A stretch of 64,000 nt of DNA, taken from positions 948,125-1,012,124 of the forward strand of contig NZ_BCFL01000017.1 in assembly GCF_002217755.1 (NCBI RefSeq), written 5' to 3'. Source of the stretch: Streptomyces hyaluromycini (GTDB taxonomy: Bacteria; Actinomycetota; Actinomycetes; Streptomycetales; Streptomycetaceae). The position numbers and the translations under genes are program-made. The notes beneath the pieces are model-generated. The model saw nothing but the letters and a program-made list of their open reading frames with translations, was not told where the DNA came from and searched no databases. Below, piece by piece: positions 1-9,174 of the stretch (position 1 is its first letter; each line of letters opens with the position of its first letter).

Positions 1-177
1 CAAGAGCGGGTCCTGGCTGACTACGTGCGCATTCTGGGCGACGACCACCCCGACACCCTCACCGCCCGCAGCAACCTCGCCCGCGCCCGTGATGCCGTGG
101 CAGCTGTACAGCAGCCGGGTACAGCAACCCCAGCAACCGCCGCCGGCCTTCAGCCCCCTTCAGATGCTTCCGAGTAA
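1..177 (+). CDS. TPR-repeat protein, 3' end only
   Basis: Frame 1 is open from the first base to TAA at 175-177 and encodes 58 residues. It begins with a helix-pair repeat (GDDHPDTLTARSNLA) typical of the last TPR unit of actinomycete NB-ARC/TPR or kinesin-light-chain-like proteins. It then runs into a low-complexity Ala/Gln/Pro tail. The start and any N-terminal domain lie outside the window. It sits directly beside a tRNA-Arg 3' fragment, so it is probably the last gene of an integrated element extending to the left. The TPR family call is good; the function is unknown. Confidence 0.7.
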   Translation, partial: QERVLADYVRILGDDHPDTLTARSNLARARDAVAAVQQPGTATPATAAGLQPPSDASE

Positions 178-211
178 TCGGTATGCCCCTCCCCAACCGA
201 TCTCTACCGAG

Positions 212-255
212 CTACGGATCAGAAGGTTGCAGGTTCGAATCCTGCCGAGTGCGCA
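212..255 (+). other. tRNA-Arg(ACG) 3' fragment, probable attachment site
   Basis: The segment runs from the anticodon loop (CTACGGA, anticodon ACG) through the 3' anticodon strand, a T arm with TTCGAAT loop and the acceptor 3' strand ending GCGCA. It matches the 3' half of actinobacterial tRNA-Arg(ACG). The bases to its left do not form a D arm or a 5' acceptor strand, so this is not a working tRNA gene. Such duplicated tRNA 3' ends are what tyrosine integrases leave at the far end of an integrated element. The intact tRNA and integrase would then lie left of the window. Confidence 0.75.
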
Positions 256-263
256 CAGGTGCG

Positions 264-290
264 AGGCCCCGGAGAGATCCGGGGCCTTTT
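264..290 (+). terminator. Rho-independent terminator after the tRNA-Arg fragment
   Basis: A 10-bp stem (AGGCCCCGGA / TCCGGGGCCT) with a GAGA loop is followed by a short T run (287-290). It sits just after the tRNA 3' end, as expected for the original tRNA-Arg terminator. The rest of 178-575 shows no gene. Confidence 0.7.
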
Positions 291-575
291 GCGTTTCGGC
301 TTCAGCAATGTGCAGAGTCAGGGCCACCGGCGCTTGAGGTGTTGGGTCTGCGGCGGTGCTCCGCGCCCGTGCACCGGGTATGGACGCGGCCCGGCCCTGG
401 GCTGATCACCCGGCTCTGGTGCGGCTGACGTCAACAGCTGAATTCGACGCCGACGGACAGACGCGGAGCGAAGCAGCCGTCGAGTCTCCTCCATGTGGTG
501 TGGGCTTGCAGGGCGATCGTCGGGGAGCTGCATGACAGGATCGGTGCCGACTCGGCGGGTCAGGGGGAGGACAGG

Positions 576-1562
576 GTGGGGATCTTCAAGCGACGGCGCG
601 CGGACACGGCGGCCCTGGAGGCAGAGGCTCTCCTGCAACGCATCAAGCGGGCCGTCCCCTCAGACGGAGTGGGCGCGATTTCGGATGAGGCTCAGGCCGA
701 GCTGCGCGAGTGCCTGGCCGAGGCCGAGAGCCGCCTCGGTGACGGGCATCGCGCGACGCAGCTGGCCCTGTACCAGCTGAGCGTCGGTCTGCTCCGTACC
801 GGTCCCGTAGCCGAGGCGGAGGCAGGGTTCCGGCGACTTCGGAGAATCCGAGGCCAGGCCCTGACCGACCGGGCCACTCCGATCCTGCTGCGACTGCACG
901 CCGCCAGCCTGTCCCGTCTGGGCCGCCACGAGGAAGCCGCTCGCGCGTACGAAGCCGTTGGCGATCAGCTCGGGGAACACGTCGACGAGCTCAGCTCGGC
1001 GTGGCTCAGCGTGCGGGCCCTGCGCTCCTCCGAACTGTGTCACCTGCGCCGGTTCGAAGAGGCCGAAACCGATGCGCGTGCCATCATCGAGCGGAGCGTG
1101 TTCACACCCGCGCCCACAGGCCTCTTCGTGCGGTGGATCGCGACACACGCACTTTCCTACGCCCTCACCCGCCAAGGACGGTCGGAGGAGGCGGAGTCGG
1201 CCGCACGCAAAGCCCTGGCGGCCATGCGGGTGCGGCAGGACGACAGAGGCGACTTGATTTTCGCCCTGGAGCAGAGCCTCGCCCATTCACTCAGCGCGCA
1301 AGGCCGCTACGCCGAGGCCCTCGACTGCGTGACCAGTGCCCGCCAGGCCTACACCGCCTCTCGACACTTCGACGCCGCCGAGGCCCACACGGCCGGCGTC
1401 CCCACGGCCGAGGCTCTCCTGGGCCTCGAACGCCACGACGAGGCGGCCCAGGCCGCCCGCGACACCATCACCGCTCTCACGGAACTGTTCAGCCCCGACC
1501 ACGCGTGCGTACGCGATGCCCGAGAACTGCTGGTGCGGGCAACGAGCGCTACGGCGCCCTGA
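576..1562 (+). CDS. TPR-repeat protein
   Basis: A 328-residue soluble protein rich in helix pairs such as GRHEEAARAYEAVGD, RRFEEAETDARAI and GRYAEALDCVTSA, i.e. repeated tetratricopeptide units from about residue 45 to 310. The GTG at 576 is chosen because GGGGGAGG (563-570) lies 5 nt upstream and the protein then opens with a basic MGIFKRRR stretch. An ATG at 495 in the same frame would add 27 residues but has no comparable ribosome site. Related Streptomyces proteins are uncharacterised; TPR domains mediate protein contacts. No operon partner is evident. Confidence 0.75.
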   Translation: MGIFKRRRADTAALEAEALLQRIKRAVPSDGVGAISDEAQAELRECLAEAESRLGDGHRATQLALYQLSVGLLRTGPVAEAEAGFRRLRRIRGQALTDRATPILLRLHAASLSRLGRHEEAARAYEAVGDQLGEHVDELSSAWLSVRALRSSELCHLRRFEEAETDARAIIERSVFTPAPTGLFVRWIATHALSYALTRQGRSEEAESAARKALAAMRVRQDDRGDLIFALEQSLAHSLSAQGRYAEALDCVTSARQAYTASRHFDAAEAHTAGVPTAEALLGLERHDEAAQAARDTITALTELFSPDHACVRDARELLVRATSATAP

Positions 1563-1650
1563 CCCGGCCTCTGGCTTTTGCCCCGACGGCAGTGTTCGAC
1601 GGGAACCGGCTCCGGTCTGTCCGTGCTCTTGGAGGGGAACACTGTCCGGC

Positions 1651-2022
1651 ATGCCTGTCTCGTTGCATCACATCGTCATCGACGCCCATGATCTTCCCGC
1701 TCTGGCCCGGTTCTGGGCCGAGGTGCTGGGCTGGCGGGTCCTCTCCGAGCGGGAGCGGGAGGTGGTGATCGGGCCGGACGAGACGGCCCCGGTGGGAATC
1801 TGCTTCATGCCGGTGACCGATCGCAAGGTCGTCAAGAACCGCCTGCACCTCGATCTGACCTCGGCGGCGGAGGACAGGGAGGCCGAGATCGAGCGGATCC
1901 TCGCACTCGGCGCTCGCAGAGCGGACGTCGGACAGAGCGGTGACGAGTCGTGGACGGTGCTGGCCGATCCGGAGGGGAACGAGTTCTGTGTGGTCCGTCC
2001 GAAGGAGACCCTCATCGGCTAG
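1651..2022 (+). CDS. VOC (glyoxalase/bleomycin-resistance) family protein
   Basis: A 123-residue single-module VOC protein. It opens with the usual beta strand plus helix (HHIVIDAHDLPALARFWAEVLGW). A second half-module starts near KNRLHLDLT and ends in DPEGNEFCVV, the classic closing motif with a Glu metal ligand. The family includes metal-dependent isomerases, dioxygenases and drug-binding proteins; the substrate cannot be read from sequence. A GGAGGGG ribosome site lies upstream at 1631. It is probably expressed alone. Confidence 0.85.
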   Translation: MPVSLHHIVIDAHDLPALARFWAEVLGWRVLSEREREVVIGPDETAPVGICFMPVTDRKVVKNRLHLDLTSAAEDREAEIERILALGARRADVGQSGDESWTVLADPEGNEFCVVRPKETLIG

Positions 2023-2145
2023 CCCTGGGAGCCGGGCCGTTGCCGTCACCCCTCAGGGCATCCGCGACGCGGTCGAAGCCGGCCGAGCGCCGTGCGATTC
2101 GCAGAACTCTGGCCAGGCGCCGCAGCGTGGCCGCAACATGACGCC

Positions 2146-2403
2146 ATGGCCGACGGCAGAGATCTCCGACTGTTCGCATCCAAAGCCCTGTTGATCTGGA
2201 CCGCCTGCCTGGCGGGGCTCGCCTTGGCCGACGGGATCTACTGGGTCCAGCATCACCGTCTCCCCGACGCGTCGAGCATCACCATCTCGATCGGCGGGAC
2301 CGCGTTCGTGGCGATCGTGGGCAGCGCGAGCGCCATGCGGCGTACGCAGCGCGCGCAGCGCAGGAAGCACAGGGAATCGCGGGAACCACTGGAACCGCGC
2401 TGA
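2146..2403 (+). CDS. Small membrane protein, hypothetical
   Basis: An 85-residue protein with two hydrophobic segments, at about residues 14-30 (LIWTACLAGLALADGIYWV) and 46-62 (ISIGGTAFVAIVGSASA), and a basic, charged C-terminus (RRTQRAQRRKHRES). This suggests two membrane helices with a cytosolic tail. An upstream in-frame start at 2092 exists, but the ATG at 2146 gives the more sensible N-terminus. No family recognised. Confidence 0.55.
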   Translation: MADGRDLRLFASKALLIWTACLAGLALADGIYWVQHHRLPDASSITISIGGTAFVAIVGSASAMRRTQRAQRRKHRESREPLEPR

Positions 2404-2489
2404 AAGCGGTACCAGCGGCGGCCGGGTTTCGGCCCGGTGGCACACCCCGGCACGGCCGCGGCAGCCGTCGAGTTCGGCTATCGGCTGAC

Positions 2490-2705
2490 GTGGTCTTCAC
2501 CGACACCCGGCCGACCGTCTGGATCATCACGCTGGTCCTCGGTGTGGCGGTCACGTCCTGGGGCGTTGTACGAAGGACGCGTGCCATGGCCCGTGGGATG
2601 GCCGACTTCACGGAGCCGTACGGGCAGACCCGCATGGCGGCCGACGGCCAAGCGCGAGTTCAGCAGGGCTCCGCCGAGTCGTTCCTGTTGAGCTTCTCCA
2701 AGTAG
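2490..2705 (+). CDS. Possible small membrane protein
   Basis: This 71-residue frame starts with GTG and has one convincing hydrophobic helix (WIITLVLGVAVTSWGVV) followed by a basic stretch. Its last 46 bases run into the convergent marR gene at 2660-3151, and the C-terminus there has no family look. It may be a real short gene or a chance frame; the hydrophobic helix is the only support. Confidence 0.3.
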   Translation: MVFTDTRPTVWIITLVLGVAVTSWGVVRRTRAMARGMADFTEPYGQTRMAADGQARVQQGSAESFLLSFSK

Positions 2706-3151
2706 TCGTGTGCCAGGGCGGTGGCCCGGGTGAACCAGTCCGTGAGGGTGGCGAGTTCGTCGGGGGTGTAGTCGGCGAACAGTTCGGTGAGGCGTGCGTA
2801 GTGGCCGGCGTACACCGCCTCGACTCGGGTGACGGCTTCCGGGACCGCGGCGACGCGGACCCGGCGGCGGTCGTCGGGGTCGGGTCGGCGGGTGACGTAG
2901 CCCGCGCGTTCCAGGCGGTTGAGGATGCCCGTCACCGCGCCCGTCGTCACATGGGCGCGCGCGGCCAGGTCGCCTGCCGTCAGCAGGTCGGTGCCCGCCT
3001 CCAGGACGAAGGCGAAGCAGGTGAGGTCCGTGACGTTCACCCCGAGCCGCCGGGCCAGTTCCTGCTGGCCGATCACATGGGCCGCGATGAGGTGGTCCAT
3101 GGCGGACAGTGCCCGGGCCGCGTCGGCGGCCGGTCGCGGCTTGCCGTGCAT
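2660..3151 (-). CDS. MarR-family transcriptional regulator
   Basis: A 163-residue winged-helix regulator. The N-terminal dimerisation helices are followed by the DNA-binding core: LTAGDLAARAHVTTGAVTGILNRLERAGYVTR (helix-turn-helix) and the wing DPDDRRRVRV with the conserved DxRxxxV pattern. MarR proteins usually repress a neighbouring gene and release DNA on binding a small phenolic or lipophilic ligand. The gene is transcribed away from the small membrane-protein gene at 3348. The shared 196-bp gap contains a 13-bp direct repeat that may be its operator. Confidence 0.85.
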   Translation of the reverse strand: MHGKPRPAADAARALSAMDHLIAAHVIGQQELARRLGVNVTDLTCFAFVLEAGTDLLTAGDLAARAHVTTGAVTGILNRLERAGYVTRRPDPDDRRRVRVAAVPEAVTRVEAVYAGHYARLTELFADYTPDELATLTDWFTRATALAHDYLEKLNRNDSAEPC

Positions 3152-3208
3152 GTGCGTTCCCGATTCGTCGTTCGAGATGACCGAGTTACCGAGTGCCTTT
3201 GGGTTCCG

Positions 3209-3237
3209 GGATCCCCGGATTGTCGGATCCCCGGATT
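3209..3237. repeat. 13-bp direct repeat in the marR upstream gap
   Basis: GGATCCCCGGATT occurs at 3209-3221 and again at 3225-3237, separated by 3 bp (16-bp period). It lies about 60-90 bp upstream of the marR start, in the divergent promoter region. Each copy is nearly self-complementary, so it is a plausible regulator binding site; no binding is shown. Confidence 0.45.
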
Positions 3238-3347
3238 CTCTTAGTGCGTGAGAGGTGTGGGTAGTAAATTTCTTATCCGGTGAGGGATTGTAGTCGCCCT
3301 CGCGTCGGACTGTGTGTTTCCGCTGCCTATGAAGGGGAGACGGGTAC

Positions 3348-3716
3348 GTGAGTCAGCACGACGAAGGCCACACGGTGGCAGGGTGGACCGGTACCGCGAT
3401 CGCGACCGTCGGAAGCGGTCTGCTGGGGCTGGGCGTGTGTACGGTCTCGGTCGCCGCCCTGGTCGCAGGGCTCGCGGTGTGTGCCGTGAGCGTCCTGGTC
3501 ACCTGGTATCTGCATCTGGCGGGGTGGGGCAAGCCGCCGGGGCCGCGGCCCCGGGCACAGTGGCCCCTCGGCGTGCGGGACACCGGCGCCCGCGACGGCC
3601 ACCCCGGATGCGTCTCCTGCCGGCTGGCCGGCCGTGGGCGGCGTACCGCGTCGGCGCTCCGGCCGGTGTCCGCCGCCGACGAGGCGGAACCGGCGACCGC
3701 GGAGGCCGGCGGCTGA
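3348..3716 (+). CDS. Small HGH-type membrane protein with Cys tail
   Basis: A 122-residue protein beginning HDEGHTVAGWTGTAIATVG, which resembles the short actinobacterial HGxxxAAWT membrane proteins (DUF6704-like). Two hydrophobic helices at about 12-30 and 33-55 are followed by a polar tail with a GCVSCRLAGRG motif. The CxxC could bind metal or form a disulfide. The GTG start follows GGGGAG at a spacing of about 10. The function is not known. Confidence 0.55.
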   Translation: MSQHDEGHTVAGWTGTAIATVGSGLLGLGVCTVSVAALVAGLAVCAVSVLVTWYLHLAGWGKPPGPRPRAQWPLGVRDTGARDGHPGCVSCRLAGRGRRTASALRPVSAADEAEPATAEAGG

Positions 3717-3790
3717 TCGGGAGAGGTTGAGGATCCCCCCCGGGCCCCGTCCAAGTCAGCTGCCCCGGCCCGTTGTTGGCAGCCGAGAGC

Positions 3791-3880
3791 GTCATCGGCG
3801 GCTGCGGGCTGTCGCCGGCCGTCATCGGCCGCTGCGGGCTGTCGGCGGCCGTCATCGGCTGCTGCGCCGTCGGCGGCTGT
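3791..3880. repeat. 30-bp tandem repeat (three units)
   Basis: Two near-identical 30-bp units start GTCATCGGC at 3791 and 3821. A third diverged unit starts at 3851. The block lies in the gene-free gap between 3716 and 4092 and runs directly into the 20-bp repeat array. Confidence 0.8.
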
Positions 3881-4060
3881 CGCCGGTCGCCCCCAGCTAT
3901 AGCCGGTCGCCCCCGGCTACAGCGGGTCGCCCCGAGCCGTGGCCGGTCGCCCCGAGCCGTGGCCGGTCACCCCGAGCCCTAGCCGGTCACCCTGGGCTGT
4001 CGTCGGTCGGTCCCAAGCTCTAGCCGGTCGCCTCAACCCATAGCCGGTAGCCCCGGGCCG
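3881..4060. repeat. 20-bp tandem repeat array (nine units)
   Basis: Nine consecutive 20-bp units have the approximate consensus AGCCGGTCGCCCCGAGCCGT, starting at 3881, 3901, 3921, 3941, 3961, 3981, 4001 and about 4021 and 4041. Central copies are closest to consensus and outer copies have drifted. With the 30-bp units it fills most of the 375-bp gap before the DUF2797 gene. There are no unique spacers, so it is not a CRISPR array. Confidence 0.85.
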
Positions 4061-4091
4061 TTGTCAGTGCCGCCCTCTACCCTCGTGAGTG

Positions 4092-5012
4092 ATGGCACAG
4101 GTGTGGAAATGCTCGGGGCTGCGGTGGTCGGACGGCGGGCCCGTGCTGGTGTGGAGCGGCGGGCGGCGCAGTCCACTCGCCCGGGGGAAGCGCGTGGCCT
4201 TCGGGGTCTCGGAAGGGGTCGCGGAAGGGCTCTCGGAAGGGGGCGCCGACGGGGCTGCGACCCGGGGTGTGCGGGAGTGCGTGGGGGCGCGCGGGCATGC
4301 CTGCCCGACCAGGGCACCCGTGTCCGGCAGGAGTACCGGCGCCCGGTGCGAGGAGTGTGCGCGGCTGGACCGGGCGCACTCCGTGGCCGCCGACACCCTC
4401 GCCGATGATCCCCGGCCGTACCACGTGTATCTCGCGTGGTTCGGGCCCGGCATGGTCAAGGTGGGGATCACGGCCGTCGAGCGGGGGCCGGCCCGGCTGC
4501 TGGAGCAGGGGGCCGTGTGCTTCAGCTGGCTCGGTGCCGGGCCGCTGATGGCCGCCCGGCGGGCCGAGGAGTTGCTGCGGGCCGCGCTCCGGGTGCCGGA
4601 CCGGATCCCGTACGGGGCCAAGCGCGCCGTGCGCGCCCTGCTGCCGGCGACCCGGGCCGGGCGGGCGGCCGAGATCGAAGAACTGCACGCGCTTTCTGTC
4701 GCGCTCGGCGGCTGGCCCGAGTCCCTCGTCCCCGAGCCCTGCCAAGTGGTCGACCATCTAGGGGTGTTCGGGCTGGACGGGGTTCCCGCCGCCGTCGGCG
4801 AGGTGACCGAGCTGGTGCCGGGCGGTGTGGTGAGCGGTGAGCTGGTCGCGGCGGCCGGGCCGGATCTGCATCTCGCCACCCGGCGCGGTGTCGTCGTCCT
4901 CGACACGCGCTTGCTGCCCGGCTGGGAGCTGACCGCCGCCGGGGCGGGGGAGGAAGGGCAAGTCAGGGTGCCTGTAAGGGAGTTCGCGGCACCCCAGGGC
5001 GGGCTCTTCTGA
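4092..5012 (+). CDS. DUF2797 family protein
   Basis: A 306-residue protein with the features I associate with actinobacterial DUF2797: an N-terminal segment with a Cys pair (RCEECARLDRA), then YHVYLAWFGPGMVKVGITAVER, which resembles a GIY-YIG-like strand pattern (Y-x-Y ... KVGIT). A long charged C-terminal half follows. A nuclease-related fold is possible but not established. Start is ATG 4092, directly after an in-frame GTG at 4089. It is probably monocistronic. Confidence 0.65.
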   Translation: MAQVWKCSGLRWSDGGPVLVWSGGRRSPLARGKRVAFGVSEGVAEGLSEGGADGAATRGVRECVGARGHACPTRAPVSGRSTGARCEECARLDRAHSVAADTLADDPRPYHVYLAWFGPGMVKVGITAVERGPARLLEQGAVCFSWLGAGPLMAARRAEELLRAALRVPDRIPYGAKRAVRALLPATRAGRAAEIEELHALSVALGGWPESLVPEPCQVVDHLGVFGLDGVPAAVGEVTELVPGGVVSGELVAAAGPDLHLATRRGVVVLDTRLLPGWELTAAGAGEEGQVRVPVREFAAPQGGLF

Positions 5013-5258
5013 ACCCGGGGAAGCCTCGCCGCGCGGCACCCGCGCCGGCTCGGTACGCTCTCATCAGCGGTTCATCGACACTTCACGAACGGCGCGGGGC
5101 GGGCTCCGGACGGACATGATCCGCACAGCCCGGCGCGAGCGTGGTCACGAGTTCATGCGCACGTGATGGGATTCCCAGGCGTTCCCTGAGAGGCACCTGT
5201 GTGTTTCTTAGGGAAATCACAGATTAGTGAAAGCGTGTTCTCAGAGGACCCGGACAAG

Positions 5259-6004
5259 GTGTCCACCATGACCACGACCTCGCCCCAGGGGCGCACCGAA
5301 CTGCTGAGGCCGGACGGGAGCCCCGTCCGAGTGCTTGTGGTGGACGACGAGCTGTCGATCACCGAACTCCTTTCCATGGCCCTCCGTTACGAGGGCTGGC
5401 AGATCCGGAGTGCCGGTGACGGGCAGGGCGCGATACAGACCGCCCGGGAGTTCCGGCCCGACGCCGTCGTCCTCGACATGATGCTGCCCGACATGGACGG
5501 CCTCACCGTGCTGGGGCGCCTGCGGCGCGAACTGCCGGACGTGCCGGTGCTGTTCCTGACCGCGAAGGACGCGGTCGAGGACCGGATCGCGGGTCTCACC
5601 GCCGGTGGCGACGACTACGTCACCAAGCCCTTCAGTCTCGAAGAGGTCGTGGCCCGGCTGCGCGGGCTGATCCGCCGCTCCGGTGCCGCCGACCGGCGCT
5701 CCGACTCCGTGCTCGTCGTCGGTGACCTCACCCTGGACGAGGACAGCCACGAGGTCTCGCGGGCCGGGGAGTCGATCCACCTCACCGCCACCGAGTTCGA
5801 GCTGCTGCGCTTCCTGATGCGCAACCCGCGGCGGGTGCTCAGCAAGGCCCAGATACTCGACCGTGTGTGGTCGTACGACTTCGGCGGGCAGGCCAATGTG
5901 GTCGAGCTCTACATCTCGTACCTGCGACGGAAGATCGACGCCGGCCGTGAGCCGATGATCCACACCCGGCGTGGCGCCGGCTACCTGATCAAGCCAGCCG
6001 CGTC

Positions 6005-6008
<4 letters not shown>
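5259..6008 (+). CDS. OmpR-family response regulator
   Basis: A 249-residue two-domain regulator. The receiver domain spans about 24-140, with the acidic pair DD at 29-30, phospho-acceptor Asp at about 73 (VVLDMMLPDMDG) and conserved Lys (YVTKPFS). The winged-helix DNA-binding domain covers about 155-245 (TATEFELLRFLMRNPRRVLSK; VVELYISYLRRKID; RGAGYLI). GTG 5259 is preferred because AGAGGA (5243-5248) is 10 nt upstream; an ATG lies 9 bases later. Its stop overlaps the sensor kinase start (ATGA at 6005), so the two are co-translated. It resembles MprA/TcrA-type regulators. Confidence 0.9.
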
Positions 6009-7648
<1,640 letters not shown>

Positions 7649-7662
7649 CGAGAGTCGATGCC

Positions 7663-9174
7663 ATGCGAACCGACTCTTCTCCCGGCACCCTGCCGGCGCG
7701 GGAGCACCTCCCGGCCGGCAATGCCGGAACGCCTGTCCTGGACGTTGTGATCCCCGTCTACAACGAGGAGAAGGACCTCGGCCCATGCGTCCGCAGACTG
7801 CATGAGCACCTCAAGCACACCTTCCCGTACGCGTACCGCATCACCATCGCGGACAACGCGTCCACGGACACCACCCCCCAGGTGGCGAAGCAGCTTGAGG
7901 CGGAGATCGCCGAGGTGAAGTCGTTCCGGCTGGAGCAGAAGGGCCGCGGCCGGGCGCTGCGGACCGTCTGGTCGGCCTCGGACGCGCCGATCCTCGCGTA
8001 CATGGACGTGGACCTGTCGACCGACCTGAACGCGCTGCTGCCGCTGGTGGCGCCGCTCATCTCCGGCCACTCCGACCTGGCGATCGGTTCCCGGCTGGCC
8101 CGCTCGTCGCGCGTGGTGCGCGGCGCCAAGCGGGAGTTCATCAGCCGCTCGTACAACCTGATCCTGCGCGGCTCGCTGCAGGCCCGCTTCTCGGACGCGC
8201 AGTGCGGCTTCAAGGCGATCCGGCGCGATGTCGCCCAGGTGCTGCTGCCGATGGTCGAGGACACCGGCTGGTTCTTCGACACCGAGATGCTGGTGATCGC
8301 CGAGCGCGCGGGCCTCCGTATCCACGAGGTGCCGGTCGACTGGGTCGACGACCCGAACTCGACCGTGCACATCGTGAAGACGGCGACCGAGGACCTCAAG
8401 GGCGTGTGGCGGGTCGGCAAGGCCCTGGCCACCGGTTCGCTGCCGCTGGACCGGGTGGCCCGCCCGTTCGGCGACGACCCGCGCGACCGCGACATCCAGG
8501 ACGTGCCGAAGGGCCTGGCCCGCCAGCTCGTCGGGTTCTGCGTGGTCGGCGGCCTGTCGACCCTCTTCTACCTGGTCCTCTACAGCCTCTTCCGGGAGTT
8601 CTCCGGTTCGCAGACAGCCAACGCGCTCGCGCTTCTGGTGTCGGCGGTGGCGAACACGGCCGCCAACCGGCGCCTCACCTTCGGGGTGCGCGGCCGGGGC
8701 GGGGCGGTCCGGCACCAGGCGCAGGGCCTGGTCGTCTTCGGTATCGGCCTCGCGCTCACCAGCGGCTCCCTCGCCGCCCTGAACGCGGCGACCAGCGACC
8801 CCTCGCACTCCACCGAGCTGGCGGTGCTGATCGCCGCCAACCTCGCGGCGACCGTGCTGCGCTTCCTGCTCTTCCGCGCCTGGGTCTTCCCCGACCGCGA
8901 CGGCGCCGGCTCCGGTACCGGTACCGACCGGCAGGAGTCGATGGTGGTGGCGACGCACAACCCGGCGTCCCCCGCCTACAGGACCGGGACCCCGGCCCCG
9001 TACCAGCCGCAGGGCCCGCTCCCGCAGCGCCCCACGCACCAGCCGTACCCCCAGAACGGCACCACGACCACTCAGTTCCGCGCCGGTGAAGCCGCGGACG
9101 GCACCTGGAGGGACAGCACCATGCAGTTGCAGCCGGTGCGCCCCCACGACACCGAGCCGGGGGAACCCCGATGA
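7663..9174 (+). CDS. Bifunctional GT2 glycosyltransferase / GtrA protein
   Basis: A 503-residue fusion. Residues about 20-250 form a family 2 glycosyltransferase of the dolichol-phosphate-mannose-synthase type (LDVVIPVYNEEKDL; acceptor loop YMDVDLSTDL; DAQCGFKAI). Residues about 285-420 form a four-helix GtrA membrane domain that flips or holds the polyprenyl-phosphate sugar. A Pro/Gln-rich tail follows. The ATG at 7663 is chosen over 7627 because it gives a normal N-terminus just before the catalytic domain. The stop overlaps the next gene (ATGA 9171-9174). It probably supplies a lipid-linked sugar to the GT39 enzyme downstream. Confidence 0.88.
   Translation: MRTDSSPGTLPAREHLPAGNAGTPVLDVVIPVYNEEKDLGPCVRRLHEHLKHTFPYAYRITIADNASTDTTPQVAKQLEAEIAEVKSFRLEQKGRGRALRTVWSASDAPILAYMDVDLSTDLNALLPLVAPLISGHSDLAIGSRLARSSRVVRGAKREFISRSYNLILRGSLQARFSDAQCGFKAIRRDVAQVLLPMVEDTGWFFDTEMLVIAERAGLRIHEVPVDWVDDPNSTVHIVKTATEDLKGVWRVGKALATGSLPLDRVARPFGDDPRDRDIQDVPKGLARQLVGFCVVGGLSTLFYLVLYSLFREFSGSQTANALALLVSAVANTAANRRLTFGVRGRGGAVRHQAQGLVVFGIGLALTSGSLAALNAATSDPSHSTELAVLIAANLAATVLRFLLFRAWVFPDRDGAGSGTGTDRQESMVVATHNPASPAYRTGTPAPYQPQGPLPQRPTHQPYPQNGTTTTQFRAGEAADGTWRDSTMQLQPVRPHDTEPGEPR

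Noticed and set aside
3881..4060. CRISPR-like array of nine regular units
   Set aside because: Units are contiguous 20-bp tandem repeats without unique spacers, and no cas genes are present.
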